Position numbers and translations under genes: made by a program. The notes below the pieces were generated by a model. That model worked only from the letters and a program-made list of their open reading frames with translations, had not been told where the DNA came from and did not search any database. DNA of 64,000 nt, from the NCBI RefSeq assembly GCF_000526915.1, contig NZ_JAGZ01000008.1, forward strand, positions 124,001 to 188,000. The letters run 5' to 3'. The stretch is from Mycobacterium genavense ATCC 51234. Its GTDB lineage: Bacteria > Actinomycetota > Actinomycetes > Mycobacteriales > Mycobacteriaceae. The stretch's first letter is position 1; each line of letters opens with the position of its first letter. This document shows positions 1-10,347 of the stretch, in pieces.

Positions 1-170
1 CGGGCGGCGGCCAGCCCGCCCCACACCGATGCCGGCACGCTGGTCATCCGGCCGATGAACGCCTGCAGCATCGCCCGAATCTCTTCGTTGCGGGTGTCCG
101 TCGTTCCCGCCACCGAGCGCATCAGATCAAAGTCGGTGCTCAACGTGTTCGCACCCGTCGGTGTACTCAC
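1..170 (-). CDS. esxU: EsxU-like WXG100 protein, N-terminal part (runs off the left edge)
   Basis: WXG100 family small secreted protein, probably the EsxU partner of the EsxT/EsxU pair of ESX-4. Only the first 56 or so codons lie in the window. The start is GTG at 168-170, preceded by a good AAAGGAG site. The visible protein begins with S-T-P-T-G-A-N-T, is helical in character and reaches the turn motif S-V-W-G-G expected in the middle of a WXG100 hairpin. It lies downstream of eccC4 and the Rv3446c-like gene on the same strand, as in the M. tuberculosis order eccC4-Rv3446c-esxU-esxT. No lesion is visible in the part present. Assignment to esxU rather than another WXG100 gene rests on this neighbourhood. 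Confidence 0.85.
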   Translation of the reverse strand, partial: MSTPTGANTLSTDFDLMRSVAGTTDTRNEEIRAMLQAFIGRMTSVPASVWGGLAAA

Positions 171-186
171 CGTTCTCCTTTCCACT

Positions 187-234
187 CCGATATCAACTAC
201 GACCACGCGTCCGATATCAACTACGACCACGCGC
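187..234. repeat. 24-bp perfect-pair tandem repeat in the esxU leader
   Basis: Two adjacent 24-bp copies (187-210 and 211-234) begin CCGATATCAACTACGACCAC and differ only at the last base. They fill the gap between the Rv3446c-like gene and the start of esxU, 17 bases upstream of the esxU start codon, so they would lie in the esxU leader if it is transcribed from eccC4. The role is unknown. Recent slippage duplication is the simplest origin. Confidence 0.8.
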
Positions 235-274
235 GGCCGGCTTCGGTTCCATCCGATTTGCCGTCGCTGAAGAC

Positions 275-1507
275 TCATCCGATCGCATGGGCCGATCGCA
301 CCGCCTCCTCGCAGGCGCCGCGGACGGCATCCTCACCGCCCGGCCGGCTCTGGCATCCGACAGCGATCCGAACCGATCCGTCGACCAGCACCGCCCACCG
401 CACCTGATGAGTGTCGCGGACTTCGCGATACGTCACCGCGGCCCGGCCGGCGATAAACCCGGCCGGGTTGAAGTCGACGAACACCCCGGCCGGCTCGCTG
501 TCGATGGCGTGCTTCAACCGGTCCGCGGTGACACTGAGCGTCTCGCCGGGAATGCGCGACTGTGTGATGTGCAATGCCGCTTCGGGGTCGGATGGCGACG
601 TGACCTGCACCCGCGCCGAGCCCGGCCCGACGATCACCCGTTGCGTCGGCCAGTTCGCCGGCACCGTCAACGCAACCCGGCCTTCGACCAGAAATGTCGT
701 CTGCGCCGCCGCCACGGGCGCAATTGGGCGCTGACCGCCCGTCGCTATCGCCGACACCGTCGCGGCCAGTACCGCGGCGGCGGCCACCAGCCCACCGAAC
801 ACCCGCGCCCGTGATCGCCGACCGGCGTTCTGCGGCTGCGGCATCCTGACCCCAGGCTTGACGGTCGCCGCTCGCGCCAGTCGCGACAGCCGGGCGTCGT
901 CGATCCGCATTGTGCGCTGACCGCGTTGGCGCAGACTCCCGGCGATCAACGTGGCCAACGCCGGCGCCCCGGCAATGCTGTCGGGCATGTCGATCAGCAC
1001 GGTAGTGGTTGCACCGCAGACCATCTCGCCGACATGGCGCGCGACCTCCTCGGCCACCGCCGGCGGCTCTGCGCTGCGCGCGACCGCGACGACACCGTCG
1101 CTCACGATCGCCACCAGCCGCTCGGCGATCTCGACCACCACGGATTCCGGCCTGGCATTCGACGCTTGCCGAAGCAACCACGACCGTGGCCGCACCTCGA
1201 CGTCGTCGGACAGGCTCCCCGCAGCAGCGGTGACGACGTCGAGCCGTGACGACGGCCACCACGACGGATGCACTATCCGAAACGCCCTGTGCCCCTGCGG
1301 GTTTACACAGTCCAGGGAACGCAGCGCGCTAGGCCGCAAGGAATCGACCGCGACCGGTGACCCGTCGACCAACGCCACGTGGTCATCGATGGCCTCCAGC
1401 GCCGCGTGCAGGATTTCGGAGACCTCGCGGTCGACCGGAGCGCCGCCACAACACAGCCGGCGCATCGCCCCGGGTCCGGTCGCAACGACGGTGCGATGCC
1501 CGCTCAC
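275..1507 (-). CDS. Type VII secretion-associated protein, Rv3446c-like
   Basis: A 410-residue protein encoded between eccC4 and esxU, resembling the ESX-4-associated protein Rv3446c (T7SS-associated family) by position, size and layout. It has a cytoplasmic N-terminal region of about 230 residues, one membrane segment near residues 238-258 (V-F-G-G-L-V-A-A-A-A), and a C-terminal outer region that ends with a conserved pattern of Gly and Cys residues. The GTG start at 1507 overlaps the eccC4 stop as GTGA, so translation is probably coupled. The reading frame is open and no lesion is seen, although eccC4 upstream is frameshifted. The molecular function is not known. It is presumed to be a structural or assembly factor of ESX-4. 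Confidence 0.8.
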   Translation of the reverse strand: MSGHRTVVATGPGAMRRLCCGGAPVDREVSEILHAALEAIDDHVALVDGSPVAVDSLRPSALRSLDCVNPQGHRAFRIVHPSWWPSSRLDVVTAAAGSLSDDVEVRPRSWLLRQASNARPESVVVEIAERLVAIVSDGVVAVARSAEPPAVAEEVARHVGEMVCGATTTVLIDMPDSIAGAPALATLIAGSLRQRGQRTMRIDDARLSRLARAATVKPGVRMPQPQNAGRRSRARVFGGLVAAAAVLAATVSAIATGGQRPIAPVAAAQTTFLVEGRVALTVPANWPTQRVIVGPGSARVQVTSPSDPEAALHITQSRIPGETLSVTADRLKHAIDSEPAGVFVDFNPAGFIAGRAAVTYREVRDTHQVRWAVLVDGSVRIAVGCQSRPGGEDAVRGACEEAVRSAHAIG

Positions 1508-4500
1508 GGTGCCGGACACCAACCCACCTGGATCACCAGTTCGTCGCCGGCATCGGTGACCAAAACACCGCGCCCGGCGGGCAGCCGTGCCGGGCGGCCC
1601 GGGCCCAACAGCGAACCGTCATCCGGCCGCGCACTCATCATCAACCCCAGGCAGCCGATCTCCCGCAGGCCGGCCAGTAGCGGCTCGAACAGGCCGCGCG
1701 CCGCTCCCCCGCTGCGCCGGGCCATGATCACGTGCAGTCCCAGATCTCTTGCGTACGGCAGGTATTCGAGCATGGGCAGTAGCGGGTTTCCCGCTGGCGT
1801 GGCGACCAGATCGTAATCGTCGACGACGATATAGATGTCCGGGCCCGACCACCACGACCTGGCGCGCAGCTGCTGCTGGGTCAACTCCGGCGGGGGCAGC
1901 CTGTCCCGTAACCGATCGAGCAGGTCCGGCAGTAGCGCCCGCAGCGCGGCCGGCGACATCGCGTAGCCGCCGAGATGCTGCAACTCCACGACTCCGAGCA
2001 GCGTGCGCCGAAAGTCGACGATCAGCAGCTGTGCCTGCGCGGCCGTCTTCGTCCGGACGACTTCGCGACACAGCGTGCGCAGCGTAGCGGTCTTTCCACA
2101 TTCGTTGTCCCCCAGGATCAGCAAGTGCGAGTTCCGCTCGAAATCGACTGCGACCGGCCGTAGCCGGCGCTCCTCGAGACCGATAAGGATCTGCATGTCG
2201 GCCCCGTCGTCGGCCTGTTCGACGACGGCATCGTGACTCACCCGGGTGGGCAGCAGCGGTATGGGCGGGGCGGCCGATTCACCGGTGCGGCAACACAATT
2301 CGTCTGCGTCGATCGGCCGGGCAACGACCATGTGCAGACCGTCCCGGGACAGGCCGCGGCCCGGCCGGTCCCGGGGCACCTGGTGCGCCCGTTTCCGGTC
2401 GAGCTCGGAATCCGCGGGATCACCTAGACGCAATTCGATGTGGGAGCCGATCTGATCCTTCAGCGAAGGTCTGATATCCGCCCAGCGCGATGCCCAGAGC
2501 ACCACGTGGACGCCAAACGAAAGCCCCTGTGCGGCGATGGCAGTGACCGTCTCCTCGGCGTCCGGGTGCGCTGTGCGCAACGCCGACCAGCCGTCGACGA
2601 CCAGAAAGACGTCGGCGGACCGTTCGCCACAACCGACCTCGCGGGAGCGCAGCGTGGACGCGATCTCGGCGATCATGCGCACGACGAGCGTCGGCTCGGC
2701 GCGGCTCGCGACCGCTCCGACATGTGGCAACCTGCGCAGCGAGGCGAGCGTTCCACCGCCGAAGTCCAGACAGTAGAACTGCACCCGGTCGGCGTCATGA
2801 GTGGCCGCCAACGCGGTGATCAGCGTCCGCAGCGCCGTCGACTTGCCCGACTGAGGAGCGCCGACGACCGCGACATTGCCTGCCACCCCGGACAAGTCGA
2901 CCAGCATCGGTGTCCGGCGCTGCTCGAGGGGCCGATCGATGATGCCGATCGGCACTCTCAGTTGTCCCGCTCCCGCGTCGCGCAGCAGGCTGTCCAGCGG
3001 CGGCGCCGACCCCAGCGGGGGCAGCCAAACGCGGTGGGCCGGCGGCCCGTGGCCCGACAGGCGCTGCAGCACGGTCTGCAGGATGGTGGGCGCGTACGAA
3101 TCTGTTGAATCGGCGGCGCGGGCGATGGGTCCCACGGCGTGCGCGGTGAACAGCTGGACCGTCGCGGGCGTCGGCAAGCGCGCGCGCGTCACGCCACGGG
3201 GCACGCCGCCCGGCGCCGACACGAACGCGGTTTGGAAGCGGATCAGCTCTGCACTGCCGCAGCGCAGAAATCCCGCTCCGGGTGTGCTCGGCAGCTCGTA
3301 GGCGTCGGGTGCCCCCAAGACGATGCGCGATTCACCGGCGGACAGTGTCTTCAGGCAGATGCGGTACGACAGATGGGCTTCCAGTCCGCGCAGCCGCCCC
3401 TCCTCGAGCCGTTGGCTGGCAAGTAACAGGTGCATGCTCAAGGACCGGCCCAGTCGACCGATCGCGACGAACATGTCGGCGAAATCCGGATGCCGGCTTA
3501 GCAGTTCGGAGAACTCGTCGACGATGATGAACAGCGCGGGCAGGGCGGTCATTGTCGCTGCGGCCCGCCGCACCTGCTCGTAGGCCGCCACGCTGGCACA
3601 CCCCGCCGTGCGCAGCAGTTGTTGGCGACGGTTCATCTCGCCGACCAGGGCGTCTCGCATCCGCGCGACCAGCGGCGCTTCATCGGCCAGGTTGGTGATG
3701 ACCGCCGCGACGTGCGGAGCATCGGCCAAGTCGAGAAACGTTGCCCCGCCTTTGAAATCGATGAGCAGCAGGTGCAGCACTTCCGGACCGTTGCGCACCA
3801 TCATGCCGAGCGCCACGGTGCGCAACAGCTCGGATTTTCCCGATCCGGTTGCGCCCACGCAGAGCCCATGCGGCCCCATACCGTGCTCGGCGGGTTCCTT
3901 GATGTCGAGCTCGAGCGGCAGTCCGTCGACGGTGTTTCCGATCGGCGCGCGGAGGCGGTCCCGATGATCTCGGCTGCGCCACAGCGTGATCGGATCAAAA
4001 TGCGCGGCATCGTCCAGCTCGACCAGGCCCGGCCAACCCGAATCGCCCACCCCGTTGGACGCCGAGTACGCCGCGAGCCGGCGCGCACATATCGTGGCGT
4101 CCAGCGAATCCATCCGATCGGGCCGCGCCAACGCAGCAACCGAACCGGCGTGCGCGATCGTCACCGGCGAACCGATCCGGCCGGGACCGATCTCGATGAC
4201 GGTCACGCCCGCTAGGTCGCCCGCGCTGTCGAATTCGCCGTGCCCGGCCAGGTCGACGATCACCACCACGTGCGACCGCCGCCCGGTATCGGCCAGCGCG
4301 CTGCGCGCCTCGGCCACGCTTTGATACACCATGCGGGCGGCGCCCACCGAATCCCAGGCGGCCGGATGTTGATTGTGCGCAACCACTTCAGCCAATCCCA
4401 GTGGACCCGGTTCGGGCCGTCGATCACCGCTGCGATGAGCAATGGATCCGGGGGGTGCAGCACAGCCAGCTGGCAGATCAGCGCACGCAGCAGCGCGCGC

Positions 4501-5165
4501 ACCCGCGCCGGATCACCGTCGACGGTGAGCGCCGCGGTCGCGGTCAAGTCGACGGCGACCGGTACGTCCGCGAGGGCCTCGTGGGTGCGCACGAAGCGCC
4601 GCGCGGCCGCGGTGGTGACCGGATCGCTGCGCTGCCCGGCCGCGATTTCGGGCGCTATCAGCCTGCCGGACAGCGGCTGAGTCCCGATGCCGACGCGAAC
4701 CAGGCAGAAGTCGGGGTCGGACGATCGCCGCTCCCACATCCGGGGGCCACCGATCCATACCCACAGCACTGCGGGATCGGGATGGTGCCATGTGAGTGAA
4801 GCACGCTGTGCGGCAGCTGTTTCGGCTACCGATCGGCGCAGCCGGGTCAGATAATCCAGATAGTCGGCCCGGTCCGCGCCGATCTGGCCGCCGTGTCGAC
4901 GGCCTCGTTGGGCGATCGAGGTCAGCACCACCGAAACCAGCATCATCATCGGCAACGCCAGCCACGCCGGGTTGCGGGTCCCGGCCGGGCTCGACAGCAA
5001 GGCCAGGGCCATCGCCCCCAGAGTTGCGATCGACATGCCGACGGGCAGCAGGCGCAGCAGCGGACTTGTCGGCTGCGGCAGCTCGGGCGGTGCCGCGACG
5101 ACGATGTCCGCGGCCGCGACCTGCGGCGGCAACTGTCGCGCCGCGGGCACGAACACCTCGGTCAT
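1504..5165 (-). pseudogene. eccC4: EccC4, FtsK/SpoIIIE-type ATPase of ESX-4, disrupted by one frameshift
   Basis: EccC4 is the membrane motor ATPase of ESX-4 that recognises and drives substrate export. The start is ATG at 5165 after GGGAGGGG. Two membrane segments lie near residues 35-85. Three ATPase modules each have a Walker A motif: G-A-T-G-S-G-K-S, G-A-P-Q-S-G-K-S and G-D-N-E-C-G-K-T. The frame breaks near 4377-4383. After W-D-W-L-K-W-L the continuing H-N-Q-H-P-A-A lies in another frame, consistent with loss of one C. The total length, 3662 nt, is not a multiple of three, which fits a 1-nt deletion in a gene for about 1220 residues. The N-terminal 260 residues and the three ATPase modules are therefore separated. 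No second lesion was found. A programmed frameshift is unlikely because no slippery run is visible. Confidence 0.85.
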
Positions 5166-5289
5166 ATCGGCCCCTCCCGCGTGCGACGACGGTAAGCAAC
5201 GCCGGGATCGGCCGCAACTCGCCTGTGGATAACCGAATGCCACTGCGGCGAGCTTGCTTTAGCGTCCCCATCGTCCCAATGCGAAGAGG

Positions 5290-6669
5290 TTGACGTTATC
5301 TGGTTGCGATCCGGGGCTTCGCCGCGTGTCCGTGCATGCCGGCACGGCCGTCGTCGACTTGGCTCTGCCGTCCGGGATGCCCGTTGCCGCCCTGGTGCCG
5401 TCGATCGTCGACGCTTTGAGAAGTCACGGTGGCAGCGGATCGACGGCGGAGCCGTACCGGCTGTCGATTCTCGGCTCGGCCGCTTTGGATTCCGCCACGA
5501 CGTTGGCGCAAGGCGGTGTCCGCTACGGCGACGTCCTCGTCCTGAGCCAGTCTGCGACGCCGCCACCCGCACCGCGATTCGATGATGTAGCAGAGGCGGT
5601 GGCGGAGGCGCTGCACCCCAGGAGATGGAGTCCAGCCCAGATTGACCGGGCGACACGTCTGACCGCCGCGCTGGCCGCCAGCTTTCTGACCGGTGCCGGA
5701 TGCCTGACACTTGTCCGAAACACGGTCATCGACAACGGTGTTCGCGACCAGGTCGACACCGCGGCAGTCGCGGCGGGCCTCGCGGTCGCGGCCGTACTGC
5801 TGGGAGCGTTCGCCAGTCGCGCACACCGTGACGCGATGGCAGGACTGACGCTGAGTCTGGTGGCGACGGCCTTCGCCGCGGTTGCCGGCTTCCTCGCGGT
5901 GCCCGGCAGCCCGGGCCTGCCGAATCTGCTGTTGACCGCCACCGCGGCGGCGGTCACGGCCGTGCTGGCGATGCGCGTATCCGGTTGCGGGGAAGTAACT
6001 TTGACGGCCGCGGCATGCTTTGCGACGGTCGTCGCGGTCGCCGCGTTCGGGGGTGTCGTCATCGGCGTGCCGGTGCACGCGATCGGCGCGCTGTTGGCGC
6101 TGACATCGTTTGGGCTACTCGGGTTGGCGGCGCGGATGGCGGTCCTGGCGTCCGGATTGTCGCCCACCTCAAGCGACCCCGACCCGGCCGCGGACGCGTT
6201 GGTCGCCCGTGCCGCGCGTGCCGGTGCCCGGCTGGCGAGTCTGGAGGCCGCGTTCGCGTCCTCGGCGGCCACCGGTGCCGTCATCACCGTCGTGGCGGGC
6301 GCACCTCGGCTGAGTTGTGCCGCACTTGCGGCGGCCACCGGTGCGCTACTGCTGTTGCGCGCCAACGCCGTTGACAAGCGAAGGACGCTGGTGGGAGTCG
6401 GCGCCGGAGTGGTCACCATCGGAACCACGCTCGAAGTAGCCGCGCGGCAGGCCGCAGCGCACGGCCCGTGGATTGCCGGGGCGACGGCGTCGGTGGTGGC
6501 CGCCGCGGTCTACCTCGGGTTCGTCGTTCCCCGGTCGCCGCTGTCACCGGTCACGCGAAAGGCCGTCGAGCTGGTGGAGTGTTCGATCCTGATCGCGATG
6601 GTGCCGCTGAGCTGTTGGGCATGCGGCCTGTACACCGCGGCCCGCGGACTGCTCCCGACATGGAGTTGA
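5290..6669 (+). CDS. eccD4: EccD4, polytopic membrane channel component of ESX-4
   Basis: EccD is the multi-spanning membrane subunit that lines the type VII export complex. The 459-residue protein has the expected ubiquitin-like N-terminal domain (about residues 10-85, beginning R-R-V-S-V-H-A-G) and a short cytoplasmic linker. Eleven or so hydrophobic segments follow, rich in Ala, Val and Leu. The length matches the EccD4 class. The start is uncertain: TTG at 5290 directly follows GAAGAGG with no spacer, and GTG at 5326 is an alternative. The gene diverges from eccC4 across about 125 bases and its stop overlaps the mycP4 start by 10 nt. The frame is intact, but its partners eccB4, eccC4 and mycP4 are broken, so the product probably has no working complex. 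Confidence 0.88.
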   Translation: MTLSGCDPGLRRVSVHAGTAVVDLALPSGMPVAALVPSIVDALRSHGGSGSTAEPYRLSILGSAALDSATTLAQGGVRYGDVLVLSQSATPPPAPRFDDVAEAVAEALHPRRWSPAQIDRATRLTAALAASFLTGAGCLTLVRNTVIDNGVRDQVDTAAVAAGLAVAAVLLGAFASRAHRDAMAGLTLSLVATAFAAVAGFLAVPGSPGLPNLLLTATAAAVTAVLAMRVSGCGEVTLTAAACFATVVAVAAFGGVVIGVPVHAIGALLALTSFGLLGLAARMAVLASGLSPTSSDPDPAADALVARAARAGARLASLEAAFASSAATGAVITVVAGAPRLSCAALAAATGALLLLRANAVDKRRTLVGVGAGVVTIGTTLEVAARQAAAHGPWIAGATASVVAAAVYLGFVVPRSPLSPVTRKAVELVECSILIAMVPLSCWACGLYTAARGLLPTWS

Positions 6670-7973
6670 GCGCCTCGCCCACCGCGCGGCTGCTGGTGGC
6701 ATCGGTCCTGGTCGCCCTGGCGAGCTTCGGAATGCCGTCGGCCCAAGCGGTTTCGCCACCGGAAGTCGACGACAGGTTGCTGCCGAAGCCGGCACGGCCG
6801 GCGCCGCCGCGACCCACCACTCAACGCGAGGTCTGCACGATGGTCGGCGGGAATCCGGGGCCGGGGCGAAATCAGCTCGCCGATCTCGATTTACCGCGCG
6901 TCTGGCAGCTGACCCGCGGTGCGGGCCAACGGGTTGCCGTCATCGACACCGGTGTTTCTCGACACGGCCGGCTGCCCGATGTGGTGCCCAGGGGCGACTA
7001 GGTGTTCACGGGCGACGGCACTCAGGACTGCGACGCGCACGGGACGTTGGTAACCGGAATCATCGCGGCCGCAGCCGATTCCACGACCGACAGTTTCAGC
7101 GGTGTGGCACCCGACGTCACGTTGATCAGCATCCGGCAGTCCAGCTCGAAATTCGCGCCCGCCGGCGACCCGTCGGGCTCCGGCGCCGGCGACGTGGACA
7201 CCATGGCGAGCGCGATCCGGACGGCCGCCGACCTGGGCGCGTCGGTGATCAACATCTCGTCGGTGGCGTGCGTCCCGGTCACCACGGGGCTCGACGACCG
7301 GGCGCTGGGGGCCGCGCTGGCCTACGCCGTCGCCGTCAAGAACGCCGTCGTCGTGGCCGCGGCCGGAAACACCGGTGGCGGCGGGCAGTGCCCACCCCAG
7401 CGACCCGATGCGACATGGCAGACCGTCTCGGTCGCGGTCAGCCCCGCTTGGTACGACGACTACGTACTGACCGTCGGCTCGGTGAACACCGCCGGGGCGG
7501 CGTCGGCCTTCACCCTGGCCGGGCTCTGGGTCGACGTCGCCGCGATCGGGGAGGCGGTGACGTCGTTGAGTTCCGCGCCGTTGTCCGGGACCAGTTACGC
7601 CGCACCGGTTGTCAGCGGTGTGGCCGCCCTGATTCGAGCCCGATTTCCGGCGCTGACCGCGCGGCAGGTGATGCAACGCATCGAGTCGACCGCGCATCAT
7701 CCACCGACCGGATGGAATCCGTTGGTCGGCAGCGGCACGGTCGATGTACTCGCCGCGGTGAGCACCGACTCGGGCCGGACCGCCATGGCCGTTACGCCGC
7801 CCCCGGCCCGCGTGCCGCTGGCCACACCGACACCCAGGGCGGCGAATTCTCGTGCCCGGGACACCGCGTTGCGTGGCGCGGCCATCTGTCTGCTCACCCT
7901 GATGTGCGTGGTGACCATCGGTGTGGCCAGGCGGCGGCTACGAGGATCCCGCGACGATACCGCGGGCGACTGA
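6660..7973 (+). pseudogene. mycP4: MycP4 mycosin (subtilisin-like protease), interrupted by an in-frame TAG
   Basis: Mycosins are membrane-anchored serine proteases required for type VII secretion. The start is ATG at 6660, overlapping eccD4 by 10 nt. A signal peptide (ending near S-A-Q-A) is followed by the catalytic triad motifs V-I-D-T-G-V-S (Asp), C-D-A-H-G-T (His) and S-G-T-S-Y-A-A-P (Ser). A C-terminal membrane anchor (A-I-C-L-L-T-L-M-C-V-V) ends with basic residues. A single TAG at 6999-7001 interrupts G-G/R-G-D-[Tyr]-V-F-T-G-D-G between the Asp and His motifs. The frame stays the same on both sides, so a Tyr codon probably mutated to a stop. Without readthrough the product would be a 113-residue fragment lacking the His and Ser. 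The 3' end overlaps convergent eccB4 by 36 nt. Confidence 0.9.
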
Positions 7974-9296
7974 CGCGTTCGCCCGGCTCAGTTCCGGCCC
8001 GGACGGCAACACCGCGAGCATCGGCCACGGCACGGGGATCGGATCGGTCCGCAGGCCGAGGTCATGCGCGGCGTCGTCGTCGTGAATCGCGAACCGCACG
8101 CCGGTGTCGGTGACGAGATAGCGGGCGCCGGCCCGCACGTAGGCGTTGCGGCCGGGGGGCAGGTAGACCGCGTCGAGCGCGGGACCGCGCCCGTCGGCTT
8201 GCGACAAGGACACCGGCGCCTGACCGGCCGGCAGCGGCAGGCCGGTCGCGGTCAGCAACCCGGCCCCCGGCCCCGAGCTCACGCAGACGGTGGTCGGGCG
8301 TCCGTTCGGGCCGGGGCCGCGGGGTGCGACATCGGGGAACGTCCGCACCGGCAACGCGTCGACGATCGGGGCGCCCCGGATCACATCCGGGGCGCCCCGA
8401 TGACGTTGGCGCTGCCCCGCGAGTCGCCGAAACGCAGGAGGTCCGCAGTTACCTGGCCGACGCGCTGGACCCCGGTGCTCAACACGGCGTAGTAATCGTC
8501 GCCGTCTCCGCGGGCGATGCGCAGCACGCTGCCGACCGGAAAGTCGGCAAGTCCGGCCGCCTTGCCGCCCGCGCCAGCAATGCGGGGTGTCGTGATCGGC
8601 GGCGCCTCGGGCACCGCGTTCAGCAACATCTGCGACACGACCAGCGGCGCGCGGCCCTCCAGTCGCAATGCACGCACGACCGCCGTGTCGGCGAGATCCA
8701 CCACCGCGCGCTGGCCGTTGTAGAGCAGGTAGGCCGGCGCGCCCGTACCCGGCGCGACCAGCAGAGCCTGTTCCCGGGCCAGGCGGTGGACCGACGGCCC
8801 CTCGATGCGTCCGACGACGACCGTCGTCGACGATGCCCCGTCCGTGTCACAGATCGTCCAGGCCGCATCAGCACCGCACAACGGCGCGCCGAGCAGCTGC
8901 GGTGCACCCGGAATGCCGAGCAATGGACCACGTTTGGTGCGACGCAATTCGGACTCGGGCACGGGCCGGGCGTTGGCGTCCGCCGCCGCAACCAGCCGCG
9001 CCGAAGTTCAGCACCGGATGCCAGGTGTCGCCGACTCGCACGAACAGCGCCCCGCTCTGCTTGCCCATCACGATCTGGGCCTGATCCAGCCGTGCCTGGG
9101 GCCGCAGCAGCCCCACGAATGCGCATCCCGCCACGGCGATCGCCGCCAGGACGCAGCCGACCGTCAGGGGTCCGGTACGCGCCCGTAGCGGTTCGCTGGA
9201 GACCGCGGTGTCACCGTTGCGCAGTGCCCGCTCGATACGACGCAGCAAAAATCGATGACCGCTGATGTGCGCTCAAGTGGCCGGTCGGTAGGGCAC
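7938..9296 (-). pseudogene. eccB4: EccB4, ESX-4 core component, with one stop and two frameshifts
   Basis: EccB is the single-span membrane protein with a large periplasmic domain in the ESX core. The best start is GTG at 9296 after GGGAGG. An in-frame TGA at 9273-9275 (codon 8) sits where EccB4 proteins have Trp, just before H-I-S-G-H-R-F-L-L-R-R. A membrane segment follows (L-T-V-G-C-V-L-A-A-I-A). The frame shifts near 8995-9005, between H-P-V-L-N-F-G-A and L-V-A-A-A-D-A-N. It shifts again near 8388-8403, between S-R-G-S-A-N-V and D-V-I-R-G-A-P-I-V. The remaining pieces still match the family through S-R-A-N-A-S-V-A-R near the C-terminus. This is the most damaged gene of the locus, and the second lesion falls in a 12-bp repeat pair. 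Confidence 0.88.
8367..8399. repeat. Pair of 12-bp GC-rich repeats at an eccB4 frameshift
   Basis: CGGGGCGCCCCG occurs at 8367-8378 and 8388-8399. Each copy is itself palindromic, so the region can form several hairpins. The second copy coincides with the downstream frameshift of eccB4, which suggests strand slippage at the repeat as the cause. The repeat lies within former coding sequence and shows no sign of being a regulatory element. Confidence 0.7.
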
Positions 9297-9452
9297 TGGC
9301 CTCCCAAAGTACCCGAATCCGCAGGTCAGGTTAACCGTCTCCGGACGGCGACGGCTCCGGTTATCCACAGCCGCACAGGTTTGGCCGGGTCGCAATCTGG
9401 GTACAGTGGCGACGTGTTTTTTCACCGCATCCGTCCCTATCGGGAGGGCAGC

Positions 9453-10317
9453 GTGCGGTTAGCCGGTCGCTTCGTCGGCTGGGCGCCGCCGCCCTAGTCA
9501 CGGCCGCGGGCCTGCTCGCCACGCCGAGTGCCCCCGTCGCCCGCGCCTTCGACTGCCCCGACGTCGAGGTCATCTTTGCCCGCGGCACCAACGAGCCGCC
9601 CGGCCTGGGCCGCGTCGGCGATGCCTTCGTCGACTCGCTGCGCCAGCAGACCGGCGGGCTGAACATCCTGCCCTATGGCGTCAACTACGCGGCCAGCAAG
9701 CTGCAGCTGCACGGCGGCGACGGCGCCAACGACACCATCGACCGCGTGAAGAAGAGCGTGGAAACCTGCCCCAACACCAAGATCGTGATGGGCGGCTACT
9801 CCCAGGGCGCGTCGGTGATGGACATCGTGGCCGGCGTCCCGATCGGCGGCATCAGCTGGGGCAACTCGCTGCCGCCGCAGTACGCCGACAACATCGCCGC
9901 CGTGGCCACCTTCGGCGACGTGGCCGACCGCGCTGGCGGGACGCTGCCCAGCCAGAGCAAGTTGCTGGGCTCCAAGGCCATCGACCTGTGCAACCCCAAC
10001 GACCCGATATGCCACGCCGGACCGGGCAACGAGTGGAGCGGGAACACCGAGGGGTATGTCCCCGTCTACACCACGCAGGCCGCGGCGTTCGTCGCGGCCA
10101 AGCTGCTCGGCACCGGCCGTCGGTGCCCGGCTATGGGCCGTCGGTGCCCGGGTACGGGCAGTCTACCCCGGGTGCCGGCCCGCAGTACCCCGGCTCCGGC
10201 CCGCTGACCCCGGGACAAGCACCCGGCCCGGTCCCGCAAACCCCGAGCTGTGCCCCGCAGGCGCCCGTGCCGTCGGCGCCGGTGCCGCAAACCGACGTGG
10301 TTGCCGCGGTCCACTGA
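9453..10317 (+). pseudogene. Cutinase-like protein (Culp, Rv3451-like), two frameshifts
   Basis: Culp proteins are secreted alpha/beta serine esterases acting on lipids or cell-wall esters. The GTG at 9453 follows GGGAGGG, but the secretion signal (R-R-L-G-A-A-A-L-V-T-A-A-G-L-L) lies in another frame, so an indel near 9456-9462 separates start and body. The body has the nucleophile motif G-G-Y-S-Q-G-A and the acid region C-N-P-N-D-P-I-C. Where related Culps carry the catalytic His before the G-Y-V/I-P strand, this copy reads S-G-N-T-E-G-Y-V-P with Asn. A second shift near 10110-10120 moves the proline-rich tail (repeats of P-S-V-P-G-Y-G) into another frame, ending at 10317. The comparison of the His position is from memory of the family. 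Confidence 0.78.
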
Positions 10318-10347
10318 CACACCGTCAATAGCCCGTACCATCGCGGC

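Noticed and set aside
4370..4395. Programmed frameshift in eccC4
   Set aside because: No slippery run or downstream structure is visible at the break, and neighbouring eccB4 and mycP4 carry unrelated lesions. Mutation is simpler.
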